A stretch of 64,000 nucleotides of DNA from Heliocidaris tuberculata (Eukaryota; Echinodermata; Echinoidea; Camarodonta; Echinometridae): NCBI GenBank assembly GCA_025618425.1, contig CM046851.1, forward strand, positions 3,213,024-3,277,023. The letters run 5' to 3'. A program made the position numbers and the translations under genes. The notes beneath the pieces are model-generated. The model had not been told where the DNA came from. It saw nothing but the letters and a program-made list of their open reading frames with translations, and did no database searches. Positions 1-10,617 of this stretch are shown here, piece after piece (positions within the stretch are counted from its first letter, which is position 1; each line of letters begins with the position of its first letter).

Positions 1-681
1 CGGCCCTCAATAACAATTCCCAAAAATTTCTGATCACAACCGTTTCTGATTTTACAGTATATATGCACTAGCTATCATTAACTTTATTAGAGTATGACCA
101 CCACTGAAAGGCTACATAAAATAAAAGCAGGTGTCAAAATGATCTAAAAATAAGGATTAATGAAAAGACAGAGTAACAAACAGAATTTGTATCTTATTTC
201 TTGCTCTGATAACGAAGTGACTTAAAAAGAACACCAGCTGTAACACAACACTATTACATAATCATGCCCTATTTTGGGCCACAAAAAAACAAGTGACATT
301 TAATGAAGTCCATATTTAGTGGGAATATCCATAAACCAGATGAATTATGGACAATAAAGATATGGTGTGTCCATATGTTACATCTTTAGGATAATTTGAT
401 TGTTTGAAATTGATGCTTTCCTGTCTTTTTAACAAAAGTACGGTGGAATTTCCGTAAGTTGTCACTTCAGTTCTTACTTCAAACCAAGGCAATTTTGTTT
501 GTTTCAACTATAGTACTCTGTATTCTAAACTCCTTTATGGGTAATACACTGTATTCTGACTCTTTTAATTCATGCAATATGTACTGTCTTTATTTCTTTT
601 CTATCTTTTTGTCCTTTTTTCTTCCTTCATAAGCTTTCAGATTTTTGAATGCTTCCACCCTAACATTAACTTATCCTCTCT
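1..681. other. AT-rich noncoding DNA, presumed intron
   Basis: No ORF resembles a known protein and no exon with paired splice sites is seen on either strand. It probably lies inside the intron after coding exon 3 of the zmiz1-like gene. Confidence 0.5.
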
Positions 682-731
682 AACTCTATCTCTCTTTCTG
701 TCTGTCAGTCTGTCTGTCTGTCTCTTTCTTT

Positions 732-767
<36 letters not shown>

Positions 768-905
768 CTCTTTATCTGTTTGTTTCTCTGTTTATCTCTC
801 TTTTTATCTGTTTCTCTCTCTCCCTCTTTGTCATTCTCTCTCTCTCTCTTTATCTCTCTATCTCTCTATTTTTGTCATTCTCTCTCTTTCTGTCCCTCTC
901 TCTTT
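682..905. repeat. CT-rich microsatellite tract
   Basis: Imperfect (CT)n with TCTG and CTTT interruptions. It generates long Ser/Leu/Phe-rich pseudo-ORFs in every pyrimidine frame; none is a gene. Confidence 0.9.
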
Positions 906-1319
906 GACTCCCTTTCACAAAAGCGAATTGCAGGAAGAAATGTTCCAATCAACTTATTTATAAATTTACATAATCATTTATCCCTTATTTCTGTTATATT
1001 GTCACCTTTTTTTAATCACTGCACTTTTACAATAACTGTATTTTGGCATTTATTTACTGACTGATTACCTCATCAGAAATGAAATAAATGCAATAGTTTG
1101 TTGAGAAAATGATTCCCTTGATTATACCGCTCTCTCTTAATTTATCATGTGGAACACAATGAGAAGGCAAAATGATTGGTTTACCAGTATTGTTTGCATG
1201 CGGTATGTTTTATGATGTATCTCCTGACATAACTCTGTCAGTAGTCAAGGTTAAAAATGTCATATTTATATAACACTATTCATCATGCATGCATGTTCGA
1301 CTCAACATCACAATCATAC

Positions 1320-1870
1320 CCCCTCTCCATCGATCAATTGTGGAGGCCTCGAGCAGACTGTTTATGTTCATTTTCAAGAAAGTAATGATCACTAAATGGT
1401 ATGCATCACCCTCAAATACATTGTTACCACGGAGGAGATCAATTAATTACATTTGAGCTCACAGACTTTAATCTAGTCATTAGCGAAATACAATTTGCAT
1501 CTCGCTCCAGCAAGCAGTCGACTTGCCCGCATCCCCTCATCAAAAACGTGAGGCAGAAAGCAGGGTCATGCTTTTTACACAAGCTAAATAGTCTCAGCAT
1601 AGACTCTGTCCCGCTTTCTCCTTCATGTATGAAATTTAATTACGAAATCCTTGCAGTGCGCAGCCAATCGTGGAGGGATTAGCGAATCAGGCAATCGCTA
1701 GCTTCTTGGGGTCACACTCAGTAGTGCCTGTGGATGATCGTCGTGGTAATGGTGAGCATCTCTTTTCCACGTTTGCGCGGAAGGCAAATAATGACGACTG
1801 GTGATCACTGGCAGCTATTTTGGCTTGAGGGCCGCAAGTAATTAGTCGAGATGCTCCGTACCCGCAATGA
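1320..1870. other. Complex, GC-richer noncoding block in the presumed intron
   Basis: This stretch is more balanced in composition than its AT-rich neighbours and free of simple repeats. It contains homeodomain-type core motifs (TTTAATTACG near 1636, GTAATTAGTC near 1838). No ORF is recognised; the 93-codon ORF at 1401 has no recognised similarity. It could be a conserved regulatory element or an unrecognised exon. Confidence 0.25.
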
Positions 1871-1934
1871 ACGCATCGTCATTTGACCTTTCAAACAAAA
1901 TTCTGTTTTCTTTCTCCTTTTCCCACCTCCTCCT

Positions 1935-2540
1935 AATCTCTCTTTCTCTCTCTCTCTCTCTATCTTTCTCCCAGATATCAAACTGTTTCTCTTTATTGTG
2001 CACTCTCCTCCTAATTGTCAAGCATCGAATCACAATATTCAATCAAAATGTTGCATTATGCTCCAGCATTTTCTCCTGTGTACTGCTCTCTCCTTCCTTC
2101 TCTCTCTCTCTTCTCATCTCTCTTTCCCTCTCACCACCTTTCTCTCATATTTCTCCAACAATCTTATTTTATCTTACAATCATCTTCATAATTATCCATT
2201 AAGTCAAAATGTTAAACCACAATAAAGTTAAAATTTGCTAACATTCTTTCCTTCTCCTTTTCCAATCCTCATCTGTCTCTCTTTTTCTCCTTCTCTCTCC
2301 TCTCTCTCTCTCTCACTTTCTCTATCTCTCTGTCCACTTATCTCTCTTTATTTCTCTCTCTCTCTCTCTCTTACTTTCTCTATTCCTCTATCCACTTATC
2401 TCTCTCTCTCTCTTACATTCTCTATCTCTCTGTCCACTTATACCTCTCTTTCGTTAACTGTCTGTCACTCTGTCTCTATTTTTCTCTGCCTTTCTCATTC
2501 AATTACTTTCTCCAACTATCTCTTTTTTTTTTTAGTACTC
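1935..2540. repeat. Interrupted CT-rich microsatellite tracts
   Basis: Dense (CT)n/(TCTC)n blocks at about 1936-1970, 2090-2145 and 2270-2500, with a poly-T run near 2522-2534. Phrases such as TATCTCTCTGTCCACTTAT recur about every 70 bases between 2320 and 2440, suggesting local tandem duplication of part of the tract. Confidence 0.85.
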
Positions 2541-3837
2541 CTACTCATCATTAACATGAATAGAATCAGAATGGTAACAACAACACTGTAATTTACTTCT
2601 TGGGGGCATGTGACTGCGTGTGATTATCATGGCCCTTTGTCTCGAACTGAGAGGTGTGCATAAGTAGATGCACAAGGGTAGTCTGATGTTTAAAGCAATA
2701 AATCTACATGTACTAAGATATCAATACCTTATATTTAACATCAACTTGGTTTATCTAATTCTCATTATATTGTTTTTGTGGATGATATTACTCTTTTATA
2801 TGGTCAACAGAAAGATACACCAATATGTTTTAATATCCTACATTGCACTGAAAATAAATGCCGTAACACTTTAGAGTTTTTAATACATTTTGATTTGGGG
2901 AAAGATAAACTGATTTTCATCTCTGTGTAATCATGATTTATAGCAAAGGCTGTCAATACCTCATTATCCTTTATTCCCCGTAAATCTTGAGAGAGCATTT
3001 TCTCAAGTCACGTGAATGAAAGAACAGCATCTTCATCCGTTTGTACAGACCAGCTTACTCTTCTTCCCACAACACTGTGTAACAGCTATTTATTACACAC
3101 ATTATGTATTATACCATCTCTGTGGTTGGAATACACCTTGTATACAAAAGTTGTTGCTGTGTCAGGCAATCATATGTCAAGTTTGGGATCTTAGAGAGAG
3201 TGACTCTTGTTAAGAGCAACTCCTGTTGAAGGGCCAGGACCATTTGATCGACAATGATAAACTAAATCGTTCCCAAATAATTCTCCTGAAGTTGAGGTAG
3301 AAAGGGTACTGGATATCGGTATTGTATGGCTCATCTCACCAATTTATGTTAATGATAGCCTTCAGAATTGATTTTGTCAGGTCAGTGACATCACAACATC
3401 AATATTCAATACCTATTCCACATAAATTTTAACAGATTGATTTTGGAATGATTTATAAATTTAGTTATAGTTATCGTTTATTACTTTCAGTCATATGGGA
3501 CCTGCCCTTGAGAAAGTTTTTTTTTTTTAATTAAACTGCAGATAACTTAAATATATAAGTAAAATAAATTGTCTACTGTCGGTCAAACACAAATCTCAGG
3601 TTTAAAAATAACCAAGAAAGTTAAACTTCTACGTATCAATGATGAAGCTCTACAATAATTTTGTTTCCTTTTACTGCTGCCTTGGGTGAACATGAGTACC
3701 ATCAACATAAATGTAGGTACACATAACAAATTCATCTTTGTCTGGACTCCGTTTTGAATTCGAAAGTTAAGTCAAACACATAACCCACGGTGAGAGCTGA
3801 CATTTGTTACAGTGTTAGATATGTTACAGTGGAAAAC
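2541..3837. other. Noncoding, AT-rich, nothing recognised
   Basis: No exon, RNA gene or repeat family that I can support. Short ORFs here have no recognisable similarity. Confidence 0.4.
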
Positions 3838-4083
3838 ACTCCTTCCCTCGGATAGGATGTTAACTGGAGGCCCCGTGTAGAGGACAGTCACCACCTTTGC
3901 ACATTAAGAACCCACTGCACTATTCGAATAAGAGTAGGAGGAAACCCCGGTGTAGTGGTACACCTGCACATCCCAATCAGTTATATCGGGAGGAGGGACC
4001 TAAGGGTTACAGTGATTCAGTTCGCTTTCCCCCCTCCCAGGCACAGGTGACGCCAAATAATTAATAATAATAATAATAATTTG
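3838..4083 (+). mobile_element. SINE-like or other short interspersed repeat with (AAT)n tail
   Basis: A GC-richer segment (CCCGTGTAGAGGACAGTCAC … AAGAACCCACTGCACTATTC … GAGTAGGAGGAAACCCCGG) ends in a run of AAT triplets at 4060-4082. Sequences of this kind are, from memory, widespread short repeats in marine invertebrates. The 5' boundary is a guess and no target duplication was identified. Confidence 0.5.
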
Positions 4084-4871
4084 CAGAAAACATCCAAGAA
4101 AAATCAATAAGTAGGACTGCAACTTGTATTCCTTACTTGCTTATTCATAAACAATTATAAGTATAGTTTACAGTTATTGCTATCTAAATTGTGGGAATGG
4201 GACTTAATTCAACATGCGTTTCCGTATTCATAAACATAGGTACAAACAGCATTTTACTCATTACAACAAGCAGATGTGATAATACCCCAAACCATCAGAA
4301 CCCCGTCAACAACAGAGAATAGACATGAAAGCTATAATGTATGCCACACCAGAGGGCAGCAAACTACTTCAAATGAACAGAGAAGGCACAATCTCTCAGT
4401 CCTCTCTTCTCTGCTTGTTTGAGGTCTCTTTATGAAGCTAGGCAAAGGCTCTCAAATTCTTGCTAACAATAGTGAAAAACAGAGGTTCAGTACTTTGTCA
4501 AGAAGTAGATTTAGACCACAGTTTTAGGGCCATCATTATTACAGATAGGAAGGGATGAATAGATCAGCTTTACTTCTTCAAATTGGCAATTTTTTTTCTT
4601 TTTCTGTTTACTTTTACACTTTACATTTTACATTTTCCAATACCCATCACTATCCTTCAATGGAGCTAAGTGATTAGATTAAACATGAGTTGCCAATTTC
4701 AAGATATCACCATATATCTGCCATTCTAATATGAGATTTTAAAAAAACAAAGAAACCTGATTTACATACAATGGCGGCAATTACATGGCATGAATAATAC
4801 ATGAATAACAAATGCTCACACAGTCCTTTCACATAAGACATCATCTCTGGTCTATCCAGCCAGTCACTTAC
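4083..4871. other. Intron sequence downstream of coding exon 3
   Basis: AT-rich DNA with no recognisable repeat. I looked here for the next family exon on the minus strand and did not find it. Confidence 0.5.
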
Positions 4872-4977
4872 CTGATGATTTCTGGGTGAGTTTATCCCTG
4901 TGAGCCGCACATACAGCAAGAAGCCTGTACCCCAAGTCTAAATCGTAACCTCCCTGTGGTGCGACTTTGCTCACAAT
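4872..4977 (-). CDS. zmiz1-like: Coding exon 3 of a ZMIZ1/ZMIZ2-like gene (partial gene)
   Basis: Seen: a 106-bp open segment on the minus strand lies between an acceptor ending TTCATTGTAG (4978 side) and a donor CAG|GTAAGT (4866-4871). It encodes 35 residues plus one base, including [20 protein letters not shown]. Known: vertebrate ZMIZ1 (Zimp10) has, as I recall it, [20 protein letters not shown] at the same place in its N-terminal domain, so the match is nearly residue for residue. ZMIZ1/2 are nuclear PIAS-like proteins with a C-terminal SP-RING that act as co-regulators with Notch, androgen receptor and SMADs; the N-terminal helical region mediates partner binding. The exon joins exon 2 in phase 0. 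It ends in phase 1 with G, which fits the first base of the alanine that follows in the family. The next exon (expected to encode a SSWCEELGRLLLLRH-like motif) was not found in 1-4871, so the SP-RING and the rest lie outside the window. Confidence 0.9.
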
Positions 4978-6635
4978 CTACAATGAAGCATTCATACAAG
5001 ATCAGAAAAACTTTGTTTAAAGGGAGTATGAGCCTTTAGCAAATAATTCTGGTAAATTACAGACCTTGTTGGAGACAAGCTTGTTGGAAACAGCTTGTAG
5101 AAGAACTGTTTTGAGAAAAATGACTTTTGAAGATTATCCTTCTCTCTTTTCGTTGATCTATTTTAGAGGGCACATTTTCAAATTCCAATGGTGCAAACCA
5201 TTTAGGGGATAAGTATTGTAAATCACAAACATCCAGAAAAGTAGAGAAGTAGTTTTAAGTATAGAATGAATGAAGAATTAGTCCAGAGATGACATCAAAA
5301 ATAATGAACGAGTTGCATATTGGAGATTCTCCACATCATTAGTGATCAAAGCTTTCAAAGTTCATAGCTTTCTTGTTCTTTGGCTGTTTTTTTTTTTTTA
5401 ATGTCAGTTATTTTGTTTTTCCGATTTTCCTGCTTCAGCTGAATCCAAATCTGTACAAAAGTTAAATAAAATCCCTTTCAACATAAATGCAACACATAAC
5501 CATTTATCATAGTTAGGTCAGTAAAGAAAAAAATAAAGGGAATGTGAGGATAAGAGTGGAAAGAAAATGACAGAAACGAAGATAAAAAGAAAATGAATAT
5601 AAAATCAAAAAGGTAAATAAAAAGTAGAACAAAGTACAGAAATCAGCAAAGCTTAGAAAAGCTTACAATAAAATCAAGGAAAGAAATTAAACCAAAATGG
5701 GAAAAAAAGAAGAAAACATATAAGGTATAGTAAAATAAAGAAATACAAGGAAACAAGGACAGTAAATAAACAAAATAAATAGAAAAAGGGAAAACATATA
5801 AGGAAGTATAACAATGGAATATCCACATTGTGTCTCGCCCACCCGTGACCAAATTACATGAATGCTGCCAAAGAGCATTCTTGATGCAAGTTTGGTTGCA
5901 CTTGGAATAATTCATGCAATGTTACCAGTCATAAGAGAGTCTAGTGAGTAAAACTTACATTTAACCTAAATTAATAAATCACCTCAAATGACCTTTGACC
6001 TTAGCTTGTGACCCTCTGACAGCACCACATAGCACAATAACACTGAACGTCCCCCGGGTGTATCTCTGACAGTTTGGTGACAGTAGAACTAACGGTTGCC
6101 AAGTTATTTGTCACAAGAGAGTCTGGCAGGTAAACTTTAACACATGACCTCAAATGACCTTTGGCCCATAGCATGTGACCCTCAACAGCACAATAGTGTG
6201 AACTTTCCCAGAGTGCTTCTCTGACAGTTTGGTCACAGGGCCAGGTTATTTGTAACAAAAGTGTCTTCCAGGTAAACTTGAACATATGACCAAAAATGAC
6301 CTTTCACCTTAGCATGTGACCCTCAACGGGCACAATAACATGAAATTCCCCTAAGAGCATCTATGACCCGAATTTGGTCATAATAGGATAAAAGTTGCAG
6401 TTATTTGTTACAAAAGAGTCTTGCAAGTAACTTTAACATTTGTGATGAACAATAAACAACTGAAGGAATTCATTTGGATCCCTTAGTCTCACTTCCACTT
6501 TTGATGGGCGAGAAAATAAAGAAATGAAAAGAAATGAGGGGAAAACAAAGGAAAACAAAGAAAAGAAAAGCAAACTGAATACCAGTTTAGTGGAATACAT
6601 CACTGATATGTTCCAAAATGCTTTGCAGTACTTAC
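4978..6635 (-). other. Intron between coding exons 2 and 3
   Basis: This is a 1,658-bp intron. It starts GTAAGT and ends TTCATTGTAG on the minus strand, and about a third of it is the tandem array at 5840-6440. Confidence 0.8.
5840..6440. repeat. Diverged tandem array, unit about 145-180 bp, about four copies
   Basis: The phrase GAGAGTCT-N-G-GTAAACTT recurs near 5934, 6116, 6261 and 6412. TGACCTTTGACC-like motifs recur at 5989, 6158 and 6297, and CATGTGACCCTCAAC at 6172 and 6313. Copies are clearly diverged, so this is an old array or a mobile element with internal repeats lodged in intron 2. Confidence 0.75.
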
Positions 6636-6749
6636 AGTGAGGCAGTTGATAAGTGAAGCCTCAAACTGTCGCTGGAATGCCCTTATATCTGTACACCACT
6701 CTAGCAGCTCTCTAGCTGCTGTCTGAAAACTGCTCTGATTGGACAGTTG
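6636..6749 (-). CDS. zmiz1-like: Coding exon 2 of a ZMIZ1/ZMIZ2-like gene
   Basis: Seen: 114 bp, 38 whole codons, bounded by a pyrimidine-rich acceptor (CTTCTTCTCTTCTCCAG, just above 6749) and a donor ACT|GTAAGT (6630-6635). The translation contains [20 protein letters not shown] followed by SLINCLT. Known: the vertebrate ZMIZ1 N-terminus carries [20 protein letters not shown] and then a CLT motif, so this is the same helical block. It begins and ends in phase 0, joining exon 1 (…CIQK) and exon 3 (IVSKV…). The protein level match, splice sites and phase together make this a real exon. Which paralogue (ZMIZ1 or ZMIZ2) is the closer relative cannot be decided; a single ancestral invertebrate gene is likely. 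Confidence 0.9.
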
Positions 6750-7656
6750 CTGGAGAAGAGAAGAAGAAGGAATAAATCTAGTAAATTTGAAGTCCATAAT
6801 ACTGGTTTTAACCTGTTGACTACTGAATTCTGTCATTCCAAAAGGTTTAGTACCGGAACCACATGGTTCCTGTGAGCAATGGGTTAAAATACTATCCCAG
6901 GAAGTTGTCACAAGAAGGCGGTTGCAATGTAGCACCATTAAAGGGAATATAATGTAAAGGGAATGTAATATTCCAACAGAGGGATAATGCTTCAAGAACT
7001 TCAAACCCCTTTGAGTTTGTACCAAAGGTTAACTAGCTCAAGAACCCTTCAAAATGGATCCTGGCCACATCCAAATGGGGTCCTAGACCACTTTGCTAAA
7101 AAGCTATCAGGACCTCAATCCTGTTTACTTAAATGAAAATGAATAGCATCTCTCCACCAATTCAAAGGGATCCCAGACATGTTTGATTTTGATGGAATTG
7201 GGGTAATAATTTACATAGTCACATAATCCTATGTCCCACTGGTTCCAAGTCCTATTTGGTTCTGGTTTGGTTTGGTTTTTATTTTCCATATTTTAAAAAA
7301 AAATGAATACATACATATAAATATATACATGAATATAATAATCAATAATCTAAAAACATGACAGCTCAACAGCTCTATTCGGACTCAAAGCCATTCAAAT
7401 AATGGCTCTATTCTTCCCAGAGGTCCCGAAATGCCTCATTCATCCTATATATATCCCCTTGGTCTAATGAAGCCTAGCCCTAATCCTAATTGGAAGTGGG
7501 GCCAACAGGACAATTTCAATCTTCAGTCACTTTGGTTCTATATTACACTGGTCTGATAAAACCCCCAACCCTAATAAATCCACTGACCATAGAGATGTAG
7601 TTCCAATAGGACATAGGACCAATGGGACTTATGGTTACAGAGACATCAATACTAAC
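6750..7656 (-). other. Intron between coding exons 1 and 2
   Basis: A 907-bp intron, donor GTTAGT and acceptor TTCTCTTCTCCAG, phase 0. Confidence 0.8.
6808..6893. mobile_element. Short MITE with TTTTAACC termini
   Basis: The ends TTTTAACCTGTTGACTACTG and CAATGGGTTAAAA are imperfect inverted repeats around a core that itself contains the inverted pair GGAACC-ACATGGTTCC. Similar TTAA-bounded termini occur at 31937-32378 and 51259-51685. Confidence 0.4.
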
Positions 7657-7725
7657 CTTCTGTATACAAGCTAGCCTCTCAATGGTCTGAAGAACATGTC
7701 TTTCCACGGACACCTCGCCAGCCAT
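7657..7725 (-). CDS. zmiz1-like: First coding exon (start codon) of a ZMIZ1/ZMIZ2-like gene
   Basis: Seen: the ATG at 7725-7723 sits in AAGAGGATGGC, a good animal start context. It opens 23 codons beginning MAGEVSVERHVLQTIERLAC and ending CIQK, at a donor AAG|GTTAGT. The same frame carries TGA TGA at the very 5' end of this exon, so no longer N-terminus is possible through it. Known: vertebrate ZMIZ1 starts with a short segment of the form MNSMDRHIQQTNDRLQCIK before the ELLDWC block; the spacing and the final CIK-like motif agree. Joined to exons 2 and 3 it gives about 96 residues of continuous family N-terminus. The rest of the protein (Pro-rich middle, SP-RING zinc finger, acidic activation tail) is off the left edge. 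Confidence 0.85.
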
Positions 7726-7749
7726 CCTCTTCTCTCTTTCCGTTCATCA
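7726..7749 (-). other. 5'UTR part of the start-codon exon, with splice acceptor
   Basis: Twenty-four noncoding bases precede the ATG. They follow a good acceptor (TTCTTCTGTGATTTCAG, 7750 upward on the minus strand), so at least one more 5' exon exists to the right. Two consecutive in-frame TGA codons at the exon border fix the start codon choice. Confidence 0.7.
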
Positions 7750-7774
7750 CTGAAATCACAGAAGAAAAGACAAA

Positions 7775-8188
7775 CACCATGACTGGTAATCTTGTGTTCT
7801 AGACTTTTGGTAATAACACATTCATTTTTTTTTTTAAGTCTGAGTTTGGCCATAGAAATTAGTTTTTACATACATAAAGAGTCCATTTTATCAAAAAACA
7901 GGTTCATTATTATACTTACACCATGGTTGGGAATCTTGTGTTCTGGACTTTTGGTAATAACACATTCATTTTTTTAAAAGTCTGAGTTTGGCCATAGAAA
8001 TTAGTTTTTACATACATAAAGAGTCCATTTTATCAAAAAACAGGTTCATTATTATACTTACACCATGGTTGGGAATCTTGTGTTCTGGACTTTTGGTAAA
8101 GACTAATGATACATCAATTTTTTAAATGTCTGAGTTTGTCTACAGAAATTGGTTTTAACATACATAAAGAGTCCATTTTGTCCCATTT
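7775..8188. repeat. Tandem repeat, unit 142-144 bp, almost three copies
   Basis: Units begin CACCATG at 7775, 7919 and 8061. Units 1 and 2 are almost identical; unit 3 is more diverged and incomplete at its right end. The array begins 26 bp upstream of the start-codon exon's acceptor, in the 5'UTR intron. Confidence 0.9.
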
Positions 8189-8576
8189 GTGGGTTTTTTT
8201 TTATCATTTTTGTTTTATTCAAAATCAAAAGGTATTCATGGCAGCTGAACTTCAACCCACAAATAAAGCACGTCTAGAAGTAAAAGCATTTGTCACAATA
8301 CATTTTTGTTTGGGTGTCAATAAAAGAAAATAAAAATCTCCAGCACAAAAGCTGTTTACTTTGAAAAGTATTTGTCCCAGATGGTTGTGAAATATGAGAA
8401 TTTAAAAGGCGATAATCCTACAGACTATCAACTAGATGTTATCAAACTCTCTATTTGTTTGACCTTTACATTGCCTTTGCGGTTCATTTCTGGTCATTAT
8501 TTCAAACACAAAAGAAGAAAGGACATTTTTAATTGCTGTGGTTGTGGTGGTGAATATGCGAGCAATTGTTGTGATA

Positions 8577-8608
8577 CCAGGGAAATGTAACTTGTTACAT
8601 TTCCCTGG
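8577..8608. repeat. Perfect 15-bp palindrome with 2-base loop
   Basis: CCAGGGAAATGTAAC at 8577-8591 is followed, after TT, by its exact reverse complement at 8594-8608. It could be the remnant of a palindromic element or extrude as a cruciform. Confidence 0.85.
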
Positions 8609-8754
8609 TGATACTGTATTATGATAACGGTGTGATGATGATAATAGCAATGGCAGTCAATGCTGGTGAATGATAAATAAGTGTGACTCTTGCTAAAAAA
8701 TAAAAAATAAAAAAACTGATAATAGAAATAATGGAAATAATGAGATGCAGAAGT

Positions 8755-9145
8755 CTATGATGCAGTGGTGATAAAAGTAATTATGATGATAATCTTAATG
8801 ATAAGTAGTGGTAATGGTAACAGTGATGGTGATAGTGATGATGATGATAATAATTATGATGATTATGAAGATTATGATGTTGATATTGATGATGGTAATA
8901 ATGACAATAATAATGATGATAGAAGTTATCATGTGGTAATGATGATGGTGTCAAAATTAATAATATTGATAATGATACAGTGAGGATTATGATAATGGTG
9001 GAGATGATGATAATGGTTACCATGACGATGAAGATGATGATGATGATGATGGTAGTGATGATCATGATCATGATTATGATGATGTGATAATTATGGTGTT
9101 AATAATAATGACAATAATGCTAATGATAATGATGATGATGATGAT
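8755..9145. repeat. GAT/AAT-rich imperfect trinucleotide tract
   Basis: Degenerate (GAT)n/(AAT)n over almost 400 bp. Its open frames (Asp-rich on plus, His/Ile-rich on minus) are artefacts of the repeat. Confidence 0.85.
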
Positions 9146-9596
9146 TGCATGAATTAAACCGAAGTGATTTTGCACCAAATTTTATTTTAAATTTCTCTAC
9201 GGTATTCAAGTCTGTCTCACATTTTGAACAATATGCCATCACGCTCAAGTCTAAAGCTTTTGGGTTATTGAGAGAGATGAAATGGTGAAATATTATCACG
9301 CATAACAAGCAGGGGAATGTAAATTGCAGCAATATGCCACTCCCCTTTACACTTGTGTTTCCTGTTCATTTTGTACGTTCTCTTACTCTACATCACACAT
9401 TACAGCTAGATCATGCTAAAGACGTTCTTTGGTTCTGGCAGACTGACAGATAAAAAATGAAGTTTCATATCATTCAAAGAAATTCATACACTGCCTGGCA
9501 AAAATGTATTACTGTTAAGCAATGTTTGAAGATTTTAAAAAACATATTTTCTCACACCTTTATGGATATATTTTGGTGTTTTTCATCATGCTTTGT

Positions 9597-9959
9597 AGAG
9601 GTGTCGTGGTCTAGTGGATACGTCACTGGACCGTGGATCACATGGTTCGCGGTTTGAGTCCCGCTGCAGCACTAATGTCCTTTGGCAAGGCATTAATCTA
9701 CATTTGCCACTCTCCACCCAGGTGTTAAGTGGGTACCCGGTAGGATGCGAATGTCATTGTGACTGGAATAGTATATGCGCGCCTGTGAAATGGCCGCCAG
9801 ACTGGAATGCTCCCTAGTGGAGTGGAGAATGTGCACCATAAGTGCAGAATCATAAATGGATCCAAAGACCGGGGTAATAATACATTGTAAAGCACTTTGA
9901 TCAGTTACTAACTGGAAAGGCACCATATAAATGCAGGTATTATTATTATTATTATTATT
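9597..9959 (+). mobile_element. Full-length tRNA-derived SINE with exact 9-bp target duplication
   Basis: The head carries RNA polymerase III boxes: A box TGGTCTAGTGG (9607-9617) and B box GGTTTGAGTCC (9651-9661). A conserved body (CCACTCTCCACCCAGGTG … AAAGCACTTTGATCAG … CATATAAATGCAGG) follows, and the tail is (ATT)n. ATGCTTTGT flanks it on both sides (9588-9596 and 9960-9968), proving retrotransposition. Confidence 0.9.
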
Positions 9960-10224
9960 ATGCTTTGTTATCAATTAATTATCAGCAACGTTTACTTTTC
10001 ATGTTACAATATAAAATACAATAAACGAAAGGGTCTATATAAAACCTTTACAAAAAACATTTGTTACATATTCATCACTAATATTTTAAGTAATTATTTG
10101 TTTGGATTTAATTAAAATTCAGCACATGTCTCATGACAGTCAATAATTTTGGTACAATTTGAAATTCATTTTAACTGTAAATCGATTTTCTGTAAGGCAA
10201 GTAATAGAGATGCATGCTGTTTTC

Positions 10225-10400
10225 TTGTACATCTCTCTCTTTCTTTTGTTTTCTCTTTCTCTCTTTCTCTCTCTCTCTCACCTCTCTCTCTGCCTCTTGC
10301 CTATCTCCTCCTCACCTGTAACTATTTTTCTCTCTCATTCCTCCCTCTCTCTCCCTCCCTCTCTCTCTCTCTCTCTTTCTCTCTCTCCCTCCCTCCCCAA
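10225..10400. repeat. CT-rich microsatellite
   Basis: (CT)n with CCCT interruptions. It lies at the donor-proximal end of the candidate 5'UTR intron, about 220 bp from the leader exon. Confidence 0.9.
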
Positions 10401-10409
10401 CGTAATCCT

Positions 10410-10530
10410 ATAAAATCAAACTGTGCAGGAAATGGGGGCAGAGTCGCCTCACGTCACAGGAAACACGATTTTCTTTCCCCCGCGCTCATCACCCTAAACA
10501 GACCCACAAGACAAGTTGATCAATTCCATG
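10410..10530. promoter_or_regulatory. GC-richer patch with a CACGTCAC (CRE/E-box-like) motif
   Basis: Between the CT tract and the candidate leader exon lies a CpG-bearing patch (GAGTCGCC, CACGTCAC near 10450, CCCCGCGCTC). It could be a regulatory or promoter segment. There is no TATA box or other evidence of transcription start. Confidence 0.2.
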
Positions 10531-10617
10531 CTACGAATATCCAGAGACAGAGAAAAGGATGAAACAGAAAAAAAAAAGATGCAGCGAGCAAGCAAGCAAG
10601 CAAGCTGGTAGCCTTAC

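Larger units (their letters stand above)
7750..10617 (-). other. Candidate 5'UTR intron of the zmiz1-like gene
   Basis: If 10618-10767 is the leader exon, this 2.87-kb span is the intron separating it from the start codon exon. It holds the 142-bp array, a GAT-rich tract, a SINE and a CT tract. Confidence 0.4.

Noticed and set aside
572..1064. Long Ser/Leu/Phe-rich ORFs in CT tracts
   Set aside because: They are translations of CT microsatellites; the same kind of frame appears at 1867-2591, 10149-10413, 11524-11721, 14897-15133, 45677-46034 and 57315-57696.
5643..5915. 90-codon minus ORF rich in Phe/Tyr
   Set aside because: It lies in an A-rich intron stretch, is compositionally biased and has no splice or homology support.
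6600..7025. 141-codon minus ORF as a single gene
   Set aside because: Only 6636-6749 is coding; the rest is intron read through the splice acceptor.
8577..8608. Rho-independent terminator
   Set aside because: The stem-loop is striking, but this is eukaryotic DNA and it lies in a presumed intron; no U-tract logic applies.
8765..9071. Asp-rich plus ORF and His/Ile-rich minus ORF
   Set aside because: Both are products of a degenerate GAT/AAT trinucleotide tract; no start context, splice sites or homology.
9597..9670. Functional tRNA gene
   Set aside because: A and B boxes are present but the segment continues into a SINE body with target duplications, so it is the SINE promoter.
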